From contig QHYZ01000069.1 of assembly GCA_003225295.1 (NCBI GenBank), positions 1 through 64,000 on the forward strand: a stretch of 64,000 bases of DNA, given 5' to 3'. The number at the start of each line of letters is the position of its first letter. Position 1 is the stretch's first letter. This stretch comes from Acidobacteriota bacterium (lineage in GTDB: Bacteria > Acidobacteriota > Terriglobia > Acidiferrales > UBA7541). The position numbers were made by a program, and so were the translations under genes. This document shows, one piece after another, positions 52,218-60,636 of this stretch. The notes below the pieces were generated by a model. That model searched no databases, was not told the DNA's origin, and saw only the letters and a list, made by a program, of their open reading frames with translations.

Positions 52218-53681
52218 ATGACCACCTCATCTACCAATCTCGCCCCCGCACTGGAAGCCCTCCTTGGTGCTTCGCGTATCTTCTCTGATCCGGCCGCCCG
52301 GGCCGTCTACACCGTCGACGGGATCACCCCTCCCATCGTTGCAAAACCCGCCACTGCCGAAGAAGTCGCCGAAATCGTCCGCTTTGCCGCGCTCGAAAGA
52401 CTCTCCCTCATCCCCTGCGGCGCGCGCACTAAACTCCGCATCGGCATGCCTCCCTCCCGCTACGATGTCGCTCTCGATATGACCGCTCTCAATCAAATCG
52501 TCCACTACGATCCCGGCGATCTCACCCTCGCCGCGGGCGCCGGCATGCCCATCGCAAAATTGAATGCCACTCTGTTCGAACACCATCAGTTCCTTCCGCT
52601 CCTCGTTCCCTGGTATTCCCGCAGCACGATCGGCGGCACGCTCGCCTCCGGCATCGACTCGCCGCTCTGCCAGTTCTACGGCACTCCCCGCGATTTCCTG
52701 ATCGGCGCCGAATTCGTCACCGGCTCCGGCGCCATCACCAAGAGCGGCGGCCGCGTCGTCAAGAACGTCACCGGCTACGACCTCCACAAACTCCTCATCG
52801 GCTCGCTCGGCACGCTCGCGGTCATCACTTGCCTCAACTTTCGCACGTTTCCGGCCCCGCTCGCAGGCAGCCGCGGCTTCGTCGCCTCTTTCTCCAATGC
52901 TGAAGGCGCGATTGCTCTTCGCCGAGCCATCGCTCAGTCGCCACTCACCCCGCTGACTCTCGATATCGTCAGCCCAGGCCTTGCCCAGATTTTTGCAACG
53001 CAAACTCCTGCTACACCGGAAATCGCCGTGTTCCCGGGCGAGAATCGCGATGTGGGCTCAAGCTCACTTCCTCCCATCGGCGACTGGTTTCATCCCGGTG
53101 AATGGCACCTCTGCGCCGCGTTCGCCGGCATACCCGAAGTCCTCGATCGTTACAAGCGCGACCTTTCCCGTCTTGCCGGCGAATCCGGTGCGATCTCCAC
53201 CGCCATCCTTGACGACACGACGCGCCCCGCCGTGTGGGGACGCCTCCGCGAAACTCTTTCCATCTTGCTCGAGTCCTCGCCCATCATCAGCATCTTCAAA
53301 CTAAGCGTTCTCCCGTCGCACCATGCCACTCTTTTTTCAAATCTGGAGGAAATTGCCAACCGTGCGTCCCTTGCCCACCTTTTCCTAGCCCGCGCTGGCG
53401 GCACCATCTATTTCGCCCTGCTACCCCCCACCGCAAACGATGAGACCGCCGGGCGCTTCGCCGAAGCCTCAACGCAAATCTTCGAATCACTCTCTGCCGT
53501 CGGCGGCGATACGGCTCTTCTTTTCGCCCCGACATCCCTCAAACCACGCGTCAACACTTGGGGCTCCTGGCGCTCAGACCTCGCCCTCATGCGCCGCCTC
53601 AAGTCTGCCTTCGACCCCGCCAACGTTTTCGCCCCCGGCCGCTTCGCTCAAATCCCGATCTCGCCTCCGACTCCCTCGTAG
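52218..53681 (+). CDS. glcE: Glycolate oxidase FAD-binding subunit GlcE
   Basis: A 487-residue flavoprotein-like subunit. Features: PPIVAKPATAEEVAEIVRFA, LIPCGARTKLRIGMPPSRYD, LTLAAGAGMPIAKLNATLFE, RSTIGGTLASGIDSPLCQFY, GGRVVKNVTGYDLHKLLIGS and LGTLAVITCLNFRTFP. It is longer than enterobacterial GlcE, mainly in its C-terminal half. The frame opens earlier inside glcD, but ATG at 52218 begins at the family N-terminus. GlcE and GlcD form the FAD part of the complex, and GlcF carries electrons to quinone. Confidence 0.9.
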   Translation: MTTSSTNLAPALEALLGASRIFSDPAARAVYTVDGITPPIVAKPATAEEVAEIVRFAALERLSLIPCGARTKLRIGMPPSRYDVALDMTALNQIVHYDPGDLTLAAGAGMPIAKLNATLFEHHQFLPLLVPWYSRSTIGGTLASGIDSPLCQFYGTPRDFLIGAEFVTGSGAITKSGGRVVKNVTGYDLHKLLIGSLGTLAVITCLNFRTFPAPLAGSRGFVASFSNAEGAIALRRAIAQSPLTPLTLDIVSPGLAQIFATQTPATPEIAVFPGENRDVGSSSLPPIGDWFHPGEWHLCAAFAGIPEVLDRYKRDLSRLAGESGAISTAILDDTTRPAVWGRLRETLSILLESSPIISIFKLSVLPSHHATLFSNLEEIANRASLAHLFLARAGGTIYFALLPPTANDETAGRFAEASTQIFESLSAVGGDTALLFAPTSLKPRVNTWGSWRSDLALMRRLKSAFDPANVFAPGRFAQIPISPPTPS

Positions 53682-53869
53682 CCCACGCTACCGTCCGTCT
53701 GGTTAGGTAGTTTCGCAACCACTTCCCGGTCATCTGCTGTTTCCGCGAACGGCCACAGTTATCCACAAACAAGTCCGCGCCTCTGGTCCCCATTTTCGGC
53801 TAAACTAGACTTAATTGTTTCGCTTCGGCGGCAGGTACGGTAAGCCCAATCCGGAGGTTGAATTTCAGG

Positions 53870-54121
53870 ATGGCAATACTGAGTTCGGAAAAAGAAGCGT
53901 CCTTCTATTGCAATCGTTGCGACAAGTGGGTTGACGGCATCGAAGACAAGGAAAATTCTTCCGAAAGCTGGGGCATTAAACAGGTCCTCTGTGACGAGTG
54001 CGGCGGCGCCATCAGGTACCGGCCTCGATCTTTTTGGAGAAAGCTTCGGCGGAGGACGTCCCAATTCTTAGGCAATGCCTTTAACTCCTGGAAGAAACAG
54101 TCCCTGCGGAAACGCCCCTAA
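53870..54121 (+). CDS. Small zinc-ribbon protein, unknown function
   Basis: An 83-residue protein with two CxxC pairs: FYCNRCDKWVDG and VLCDECGGAIRYRP, spaced as in zinc ribbons. A basic C-terminal part follows (RKLRRRTSQFL, WKKQSLRKRP). GGAGG is 12 bases before ATG 53870, and TTG at 53858 is an alternative. It sits inside the interrupted glcE-glcF interval. The basic tail suggests nucleic-acid contact, but this is only inference. Confidence 0.55.
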   Translation: MAILSSEKEASFYCNRCDKWVDGIEDKENSSESWGIKQVLCDECGGAIRYRPRSFWRKLRRRTSQFLGNAFNSWKKQSLRKRP

Positions 54122-54240
54122 TTAACGTGTCACCGCCAGGCGTACGACAATCCAAGCGGACCCGCTCTTCGCTCCGATTTGGTGGTCGTGCGTCTTCCCC
54201 TGGCGGTCACAGAAGCCACCGCGGGCATAACGGAGAGGGT

Positions 54241-54647
54241 ATGAACCCGCGATTTCACTGCGGAGTTGGTGTCATCACGGCCATCTGTCTATCCCTTGGC
54301 TTTGGCTTACGGCGGATACACAGGCACCCTCGGGAGGATGACCATCGACAAACAATTCCACGGCGATCTCGAAGCTATTTAGTAAGGGTCAGATGCTCAC
54401 TGCCGTCAGGGGCGTCAACACTTCAGCCCGCTACTTAGCCATCGAGCGCATCAACGGAAGGCTGCGGGGCCACAGCAGCAGATTCAAACCCCGGCACGGG
54501 GACACCATGACCCGTGGCACCCCGGCATTCCTACGACCTCGACAATACCCTCCCCGAAGTTCCGCTGATACTTTCATAACCGGGAGTCCTTTTGAGCGCA
54601 GCGGAGGGATGGTGCCAACGTTGCCCCACAAATCGCATCGGTAACCA
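54241..54647 (+). pseudogene. Frameshifted DUF3224-like gene
   Basis: A signal-like start (MNPRFHCGVGVITAICLSLG) at 54241 is followed, in a different frame (from 54308), by AYGGYTGTLGRMTIDKQFHG and DLEA. A single-base shift then leads to SKGQMLTAVRGVNTSARYLA, IERINGRLRGHSSRF and HGDTMTRGTP, ending at TAA near 54644. The order of GRMTIDKQFHGDLEA, SKGQML, YLAIER, and TMTRGTP agrees with my memory of DUF3224 (small beta-barrel) proteins. At least two frame breaks make it non-functional. It lies between glcE and glcF. Confidence 0.6.
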
Positions 54648-54787
54648 ACACAGGGTTGGGATAAGGTTGCGTCCACTCTTCGCACAGCCACTCTTGGCGG
54701 TAGGCCTTGCCAGCCGCACACCGACCTTCTGTTCTTCCGATCCGGACTCCGCGGCCTTATCATCGTTCCTTCACACCGAACCCAACG

Positions 54788-56086
54788 ATGTCCCCCACGC
54801 CCATACCCGGCCTCATTCCCATCTACGAAGACTATGCGCGCTGCGTACACTGCGGTCTCTGCCTCAACGCCTGCCCCACCTACCGCCTCTGGAATCTCGA
54901 AGCCGATTCGCCGCGCGGCCGCATCCAGCAAATGATTCATGTCGAGTTGAACCAACAACCCATCACCGATTCTTTCGTCGATCACATCGACAAATGTCTC
55001 GACTGCCGCGCCTGCGAGACCGCCTGCCCTTCCGGAGTCGAATATGGAAAGCTGGTCGAGCACGCCCGCGCCCGCATCGAGCGCGACTATCTCCGCTCCT
55101 GGCTTGCCAGCGTCGCGCGCAACTTTGTTTTCCGGCACCTGCTCCTCGATCCCCATCGCATCATCGACGTCGCACGCGTTTTGCGTTTCTATCAACGCTC
55201 CGGTTTGCAGGGCATCGCGCGCAGTATTGGTGTCTTGAAACTTCTTGGTGTGGCCGAGCGCGAAGGTCTCCTCCCGCGCATCGACGACTGTTTTTTCTTT
55301 CGCTGCCTCGGCTGGACGTTTCCTGCCGTCGGTCCGCGCCGCGCCCGCGTGGCCTTCTTCGCGGGCTGCGTAGCCAACGTCACTTTTTCTCAGCTCAACG
55401 AAGCCACCGTCCGCGTCCTCGCCGCTAACGGCTGCGAAGTGGTCATCCCAAAGGACCAGCTTTGCTGCGGCGCGCTGGCCGCGCATGCGGGCGTTCGCGA
55501 TGGCGCCCGCGATCTCGCTCGAAAGAATCTCTCCACATTTCTTCGCAAAGACGTCGACGCCATCATCACCAACGCCGCCGGCTGCGGTTCCATGCTCAAG
55601 GAATACGATCATCTCTTTTCGACGGACGAGGCTGAGCACGCCCAGGCCCGCCAATTTGCCGCCAAGACCCGCGATGTCACCGAATTTCTAGCCGCTCTTG
55701 GTCTCACCGCGAAATTGAAGTCTCTTCCAATCCGCGTCACCTACCAGGATTCCTGCCATCTTCTTCACGGCCAACAAATTCGCGAGGCACCGCGCACACT
55801 CCTACGCGCCATCCCCAATCTCGAGTTTGTGGAATTGCCCTTCTCGGAAATCTGCTGCGGCTCCGCCGGAGTCTACAACGTCACACAAACAGAAACATCC
55901 CTCGAATTGCTCGCCGAGAAAATGCGCCACGTCCAATCCACTCGTGCCCAAACCATCGTCACCGCCAACCCTGGCTGCCTGTTGCAGCTCCGCGTCGGCG
56001 TCGAAATCCACCATACCCATCAGGAAGTCCTCCATGTCGTCGAACTCCTCGACCGCGCCATCGCCGGAGCGCGAGATCAAAAGTGA
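54788..56086 (+). CDS. glcF: Glycolate oxidase iron-sulfur subunit GlcF
   Basis: A 432-residue Fe-S protein. Two N-terminal ferredoxin motifs CVHCGLCLNACP and CLDCRACETACP bind 4Fe-4S clusters. Two CCG-type domains follow: FFAGCVANVTFSQ with LCCGALAAHAG, and DSCHLLHGQQ with ICCGSAGVYN. It transfers electrons from GlcDE to the respiratory chain. ATG at 54788 is chosen. The longer frame from 54707 has a Pro/Arg-rich non-family start. It is 1.1 kb after glcE, an unusual gap for this operon. Confidence 0.93.
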   Translation: MSPTPIPGLIPIYEDYARCVHCGLCLNACPTYRLWNLEADSPRGRIQQMIHVELNQQPITDSFVDHIDKCLDCRACETACPSGVEYGKLVEHARARIERDYLRSWLASVARNFVFRHLLLDPHRIIDVARVLRFYQRSGLQGIARSIGVLKLLGVAEREGLLPRIDDCFFFRCLGWTFPAVGPRRARVAFFAGCVANVTFSQLNEATVRVLAANGCEVVIPKDQLCCGALAAHAGVRDGARDLARKNLSTFLRKDVDAIITNAAGCGSMLKEYDHLFSTDEAEHAQARQFAAKTRDVTEFLAALGLTAKLKSLPIRVTYQDSCHLLHGQQIREAPRTLLRAIPNLEFVELPFSEICCGSAGVYNVTQTETSLELLAEKMRHVQSTRAQTIVTANPGCLLQLRVGVEIHHTHQEVLHVVELLDRAIAGARDQK

Positions 56087-56209
56087 GCTTGTCATCCTTC
56101 GCGTATCCGATAAGGATGCTCAAGAAACGACGACGCCCTTCCCGCAGCGATGGGGGCTGCTGCGAAAAGGGCGCGCCGTCTTCAGGAGAGAAGATCGTTA
56201 TCCCGTGAA

Positions 56210-57112
56210 TCAATTGTCCGATGGAGGTAGTGGTCCCTGCTTGAACTTCCTCGTGCCGTGCCTGCCGGGTCCGCCTTGCGTCACCTGGTAATCCGATGGC
56301 ACTTGGAAAAGCGACGCATTCGGCTCCGACCGTTGAATATTCGTCAGCGCGTAGGTGCTATCGCCAAAACGCGGATCGCTCCGCTTGCTCATCACCATCA
56401 GTTGCAAATCATTGGAATACCAATGCTCGGACACGATGGTAATCGGTTTTTCATTTCCGATTTGTCCCGCGGGGATGGTGTGAGTAATTCGCGTTCCTTG
56501 CGCGCTCACGCCAGCAATCGTCTGCGTTCCCAACTCTTCTTTTTTCAAGTTACCGTTGGCAATCGCCTGTTGCTGCCGGTATTCCATCTTGCCCCTAAGC
56601 ACACCCCTCATCTCACCGTTCGCCGGGCCTTTCATCGCTCCAAAGTGCTTCGTCATTTGCTCGGCCGTCTTTGTGTCGGCGTGCAAGATGAAATTCGCAT
56701 TCGCCACCGGATCGTTGATCATGACAAACGACTTCGACTGCCCCGATGTAGCCAGAGGCCCAATCGCCGGGAGCGTCACTTCCTTGCGGAAGCGGCCCTG
56801 GCTGTCGCGAAAAAGATTTGTCTGGGTTTTGCGCGAGATGCGGTTTCCATCCCCAAGGGTTTGCGTTGCTTCGGAAACGGCGATCGCGCTGAACGGCGCG
56901 CCCGTCACCACTTTTCCGCCGTGCATTCCTTCGAAGCCCAGCAACTCGATGCGCTCACCGATTGGCCCAGCCAACATCCCTTCGCCCGGCCCGCCGGGAA
57001 TTCCTGCTTCCGGCGGAGGTGCGGGAGGTGATGCGTCTTGAGCCCGCAACGATCCAGCGGCTCCTGCCAGCATTCCAGCGAGGAGCAGGTTCCTACATAC
57101 TCTGCGATTCAT
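56210..57112 (-). CDS. Secreted protein of unknown function behind an ECF sigma/anti-sigma pair
   Basis: A 300-residue protein with signal peptide (LLLAGMLAGAAGSLRAQD). The mature part is beta-rich: GAPFSAIAVSEATQTLGDGN, ISRKTQTNLFRDSQGRFRKE, FVMINDPVANANFILHADT, and GTRITHTIPAGQIGNEKP. A Gly/Pro tail ends it. No family name is given. AGGAG eight bases before ATG 57112 supports this start over 57325. It is the third gene of sigma - anti-sigma - secreted protein on the minus strand, so it may be part of the envelope response or its sensor. That is inferred from position. Confidence 0.7.
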   Translation of the reverse strand: MNRRVCRNLLLAGMLAGAAGSLRAQDASPPAPPPEAGIPGGPGEGMLAGPIGERIELLGFEGMHGGKVVTGAPFSAIAVSEATQTLGDGNRISRKTQTNLFRDSQGRFRKEVTLPAIGPLATSGQSKSFVMINDPVANANFILHADTKTAEQMTKHFGAMKGPANGEMRGVLRGKMEYRQQQAIANGNLKKEELGTQTIAGVSAQGTRITHTIPAGQIGNEKPITIVSEHWYSNDLQLMVMSKRSDPRFGDSTYALTNIQRSEPNASLFQVPSDYQVTQGGPGRHGTRKFKQGPLPPSDN

Positions 57113-57331
57113 TATTTCGTCTCCTCTTCTCTCCCGAACTGTTGCGAACTCTTTGCCGCTGCAATCGCCGCCAGCCCCTTCTTCAGCTGCTCGATCCATG
57201 CTCCGACCGGCCCCGTCTGTCCCTTCTGCTCTGCTCGGTTCGCCGGTTTTAACCTCTCCCAAAAGGTCGCTGCTCCCACCCGTATGTTCCTTCCCGGGGC
57301 GCAGCAAGATCGCCGCCCTCCCCATGAATGT

Positions 57332-58051
57332 TTATTGCGGCAGCCGCACGGCTTGCGGCAATCCGTCATCGCCAATGAGCAAATCCACTTGAATCCATTC
57401 GCTGGCTCGCTCTTCGTTAACTGGCAGGCCCAGCGCGCCCAGCGCGCCGCGTTGCATGCGCACGCGCAGAATCGCGGCGTCATCGGTATCTGAGGCAAAG
57501 ACTCCAGGCAGAAACGTAAATCCGCTGAATTCATTGTCAGCTATCAGCGTCTCGGAACTGGCCGTTTGGGTCGAACCCGGCTGCTGCATTCCGTTGGGAA
57601 CCTCGGCAGACGTTTCATGATTCGCTCCGGCAACGGAACCATTCTTCGGGGAATTGCTGGTGGCCGGCAAGGAATTCAGATGGCCGGTAGTCTCTTCCTG
57701 CTGACCGTGGCGCCAATTGCGCCAACCTACCGCGCCGACCAGCGTGGCGGCAGCGGCCAGCGCCCACGCAGCAACTACGGCCACGCGCCGCGCTTTCAAT
57801 GTCACGCGCTGCGTGCGGAACTCCTGCCGCAAGCGCATTTCCACGCGCGCGGGCGCCTGCGCCATGGCGGTATCCTCCGCGAACGCACGGAGTTCAACCC
57901 GCGCCGCCTGCCAGGAGTCCTGCAGCGCCGCACATCGGGAACACCTGCAAGCGTGTTCCCGCGCGGCCGCACGCTGCGCTTCGCTCAACGTGGCGTCGCG
58001 CTCCGCGTCCAATCCCATCGCTCCAAATTCTTCGCAGTTCATCTCGTGCAT
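57332..58051 (-). CDS. Anti-sigma factor with zinc-finger N-terminus
   Basis: About 239 residues. The N-terminal NCEEFGAMGLDAERDATLSE and HACRCSRCAALQDSW hold the His-x-x-x-Cys-x-x-Cys zinc-binding anti-sigma pattern. A transmembrane helix (VAVVAAWALAAAATLVGAVG) separates it from a beta-rich extracytoplasmic part (LRVRMQRGALGALGLP, EWIQVDLLIGDDGLPQAVRL). It follows the sigma-factor gene by about 75 bases. Zinc anti-sigmas hold ECF sigma factors inactive at the membrane. The start choice between 58051 and 58042 is open. Confidence 0.82.
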   Translation of the reverse strand: MHEMNCEEFGAMGLDAERDATLSEAQRAAAREHACRCSRCAALQDSWQAARVELRAFAEDTAMAQAPARVEMRLRQEFRTQRVTLKARRVAVVAAWALAAAATLVGAVGWRNWRHGQQEETTGHLNSLPATSNSPKNGSVAGANHETSAEVPNGMQQPGSTQTASSETLIADNEFSGFTFLPGVFASDTDDAAILRVRMQRGALGALGLPVNEERASEWIQVDLLIGDDGLPQAVRLPQ

Positions 58052-58126
58052 CCGGTATTCATAGCGACCGCCGTACAGCCGGCATTTTGGCGACCGCAAT
58101 ACGGCCGCCAAATCTCAAAGCTTTTT

Positions 58127-58843
58127 TCATCGCGCCACACTCGCACGCCGCGGCACATCGCGAAACATTTCCAGTTTGGCCATCAACAAAGCCCGGCCGC
58201 GATGTAGCCGCGAACGAATCGTGCCAATCGGACACCCGGCAATTTGTGCCGCTTCCTCGTAGCTCATTTCTTCCAGTTCGCACAACATCACTGCTTCGCG
58301 AAACTCCGCAGGCAATTCCAGCACGGCGGCCCTTACGTGCTGCATGCGTTCTTGCTTTTCCAGCCAGCTCGACGGCGTGGACGCGTCCTGCAAAACAACT
58401 CCAGAGCCGGTGCCGTCTTCATTCTTCTCCTCGAGCGGTATCTCCCGCGGCAAACGTTGCAGATGCTTCATCACGCGGTTGCGTGCCACTCCGTACAGGA
58501 ACGCTCCGAGCGCTCCGCGCGTGGGGTCATACTTTTTCGGATCGCGCATCAGGGTCATGAACACGTCCTGCACAATCTCTTCCGCGGCCCAGGTGTTTCC
58601 CGTCATGCGCAGGGCAAAGCGGTACATGGCCGCCTGGTACCGCCGGTAGAGGAGCACGAAAGCCCCCTCATCGCCCTTGGCGGCCCGCCGCAACAGAACG
58701 TCGTCTCTCTCTTGCTCGGCGATACTCATCTCTCCTGACAAGACGTTCTGCCGGGTTTCATTTGGCAATTCCCGGCGCCGGGCAAAAAGGTTCCCAGGTG
58801 GCGCCGGTTGCCGGAAAGGAGGCTTGGAAGTTGTTGCTTTCAC
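58127..58843 (-). CDS. ECF-type RNA polymerase sigma factor
   Basis: A 238-residue sigma factor. Region 2 reads AFVLLYRRYQAAMYRFALRM and AAEEIVQDVFMTLMRDP (the -10 recognising helix), then GALGAFLYGVARNRVMKHL. Region 4 reads VRAAVLELPAEFREAVMLCE, EEMSYEEAAQIAGCPIGTIRSRLHRGRALL. The N-terminal 38 residues before MSIAEQERDD are non-family, and ATG at 58729 is a possible alternative start, though with poor spacing. It controls, and is controlled by, the following anti-sigma gene. Confidence 0.92.
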   Translation of the reverse strand: MKATTSKPPFRQPAPPGNLFARRRELPNETRQNVLSGEMSIAEQERDDVLLRRAAKGDEGAFVLLYRRYQAAMYRFALRMTGNTWAAEEIVQDVFMTLMRDPKKYDPTRGALGAFLYGVARNRVMKHLQRLPREIPLEEKNEDGTGSGVVLQDASTPSSWLEKQERMQHVRAAVLELPAEFREAVMLCELEEMSYEEAAQIAGCPIGTIRSRLHRGRALLMAKLEMFRDVPRRASVAR

Positions 58844-58953
58844 ACTTGGTTAGACGCAGAGCAAGGTTATGGCGTGTCAAAGGAGGAGCATGATTTCAAG
58901 CTAGAGTTAGACCGCTAGAGACTCGGTTTCTGCCTGAGGCGAACATCGCACTC

Positions 58954-59766
58954 TTATTTCTTGCCAAATTTAAACATGCCGGCAGCAATCCTGGTTACCA
59001 GGCGGCGGGGGACGAGGCGTTGGCCGTGAGCGCCGAGATAATTTCCGAGGCCGGAAATGACATAACTTTTGCCGGCGGCCAGGGCTTTCAAGCCCTGGTG
59101 CGCGACCTTTTCTGCAGCCTCGGCTCTGCGCTTAAATTTTTCCTGGCCGGAGACAACATGAAATTCCGATTCGGTCGAGCCCGGACACAAGGCACAAACA
59201 CGGATTCCGAAAGACTTCATTTCTTCGGCCAGTCCTTCGGCGAACAGGAGATCGAAGGCCTTGGTCGCCGCGTAGGTTGAAATGTAGGGAACGGCTTGGA
59301 AAGATGCGGTGGAAGCGAGAATAAGCACGTCGCCGTGCCGGCGCGCGACCATTTCCGGAAGATACAAACGGGTGAGATGGACTACGGCAGCGCAATTCAC
59401 CTGCACCATGTCGAGCAAGCGTTGTTTCTGAATCGAGGGGAATTCGCCATATTGACCGAAACCGGCGTTGTTGATCAGCAGGTTGATCTCGAGTCCTTTT
59501 TCTTTCGTGAAGTCAAAGATCTTTTCGGGAGCGTCCGAATCCGCCAGGTCGGCTGTGAAAGCGTCGGTCATCACCCCATGCTTAGTGGTGAGTTCCTTCG
59601 CCAGTTCGTCCAATCGGTCTTTCCGGCGAGCGGTGAGTACGAGATGCGTGCCACCGGCGGCCAGCTCGCGCGCTAGGGCCACGCCGATTCCGGAGCTAGC
59701 ACCAGTCACCAGGGCCCACGTCCCGCGCCACTCTGCCGCCATCTTTTTCACCATTCCGGGCTGCAT
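58954..59766 (-). CDS. SDR-family oxidoreductase
   Basis: A 270-residue classical SDR. Cofactor motif TGASSGIGVALARELAAGG, ADLADSD, LLINNAGFGQYG, catalytic Ser in ILASTASFQAV and YISTYAATKAF with Tyr and Lys of YxxxK, followed by CALCPGSTESEF. Length and the C-terminal LRRRLVTRIAAGMF-like stretch resemble the DltE/YqjQ group of short-chain dehydrogenases with ill-defined substrates. It is separated from the next minus-strand gene (PGPGW protein) by 43 bases, so they may be co-transcribed. Confidence 0.9.
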   Translation of the reverse strand: MQPGMVKKMAAEWRGTWALVTGASSGIGVALARELAAGGTHLVLTARRKDRLDELAKELTTKHGVMTDAFTADLADSDAPEKIFDFTKEKGLEINLLINNAGFGQYGEFPSIQKQRLLDMVQVNCAAVVHLTRLYLPEMVARRHGDVLILASTASFQAVPYISTYAATKAFDLLFAEGLAEEMKSFGIRVCALCPGSTESEFHVVSGQEKFKRRAEAAEKVAHQGLKALAAGKSYVISGLGNYLGAHGQRLVPRRLVTRIAAGMFKFGKK

Positions 59767-59809
59767 TTGGACTGCACTTGCCGTTGACCAATCCGTTCGC
59801 TTCGATTCC

Positions 59810-60043
59810 TTAGTTCTTTCCCTTCCACACCGCGTCGCGAACGCGGCCGCCTTCGCGCTTGATGCGGTCCATCAGCCGGCGCGCCCATACAAATTCCGCC
59901 GCCAGCAAGCCCAGCCCGAGAAAAATAGCAAACATTCCCGGCCCCGGCGTGACCAGCATCACGACTCCTGCTAATAGCAAGGTAAAACCGGCAATGACCA
60001 GGAAGACTCGGCGGACCTGCGCAACCGTGCGAAGGATCATCAA
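59810..60043 (-). CDS. PGPGW-family small membrane protein
   Basis: A 77-residue protein with two hydrophobic helices. The first ends in the signature VTPGPGMFAIFLGLGLLAAE, matching the PGPGW family (transmembrane proteins of unknown function). A positively charged tail ends it (LMDRIKREGGRVRDAVWKGK). It begins at 60043 on the minus strand, upstream of the SDR gene. Confidence 0.82.
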   Translation of the reverse strand: MMILRTVAQVRRVFLVIAGFTLLLAGVVMLVTPGPGMFAIFLGLGLLAAEFVWARRLMDRIKREGGRVRDAVWKGKN

Positions 60044-60636
60044 ACCTTAGAGTAACGGCTTTCTGTCAGAGAGTGTAGGGTGATCCCTGTGCCTCAATGA
60101 ATAATTTACCACGCTTTCATCGGCGGGCTGAAAGCAGCGAGCCATGAAGGACCCAACGATCCGAAAAAGGTCTCGGAATCGCACAAGATCAAGAGCTGGA
60201 AATGCCTTTCGGCTGGCGCACCTCGCCTTGGCTCTTCGCGCGCGATGAGACATTTAGCTGGAAGTAGGAGGAAACCCCGTCGGGGGAAAAGCCCTCTCCG
60301 TTGCGATATTCCCCAAGCAGATTTTGCGGTCAGTACCGGATTGCCGTTTTGCACCTGCCGGGGCATACCTTGAGTAGCCGGTAACCCGGTCGCAGCCGAG
60401 AGCAGGTCTAGCTGAGCCGGTTAACCTGGAGGGTGTGTTTAAGAACTGAAAAATCACAAGCTGGAGTTTGCGATTTTGGAATACCGCATTTCTCCAGCAA
60501 ATTTGTGTGTGCTTGGTGCCTAGCACAAGCATAACTTCCGATTCAGAAGTCCCTTCAGCGCGCCGTAGACATGGGCCGCCGATTCACAACGGAGGCCGGC
60601 AGATCCCACCCCAGCCGTTTGATCCAAGGAGGAAAT
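60044..60636. other. Intergenic stretch before the NHL gene
   Basis: About 590 bases. A short minus-strand frame near 60200-60335 reads NLLGEYRNGEGFSPDG and then FQLNVSSRAKSQ before a stop. It has a protein-like look but is preceded by a stop and has no known family, so it may be decayed coding DNA. The ribosome site AAGGAGG before 60637 belongs to the NHL gene. Confidence 0.45.

Noticed and set aside
50729-52237. 502-codon minus-strand frame
   Set aside because: It lies antisense to glcD, is Asp/Glu/Gly rich without family motifs, and arises from GC-rich codon usage.
54431-55654. 407-codon minus-strand frame
   Set aside because: It is mainly antisense to glcF and crosses the pseudogene region. 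No motifs.
56128-56186. Imperfect hairpin between glcF and the minus-strand secreted gene
   Set aside because: Arms are long but interrupted and no T-run follows on either strand, so I do not call it a terminator.
60200-60335. Short minus-strand peptide NLLGEYRNGEGFSPDG
   Set aside because: No start, a stop immediately upstream and no family that I can name. Kept only as a note in the gap entry.
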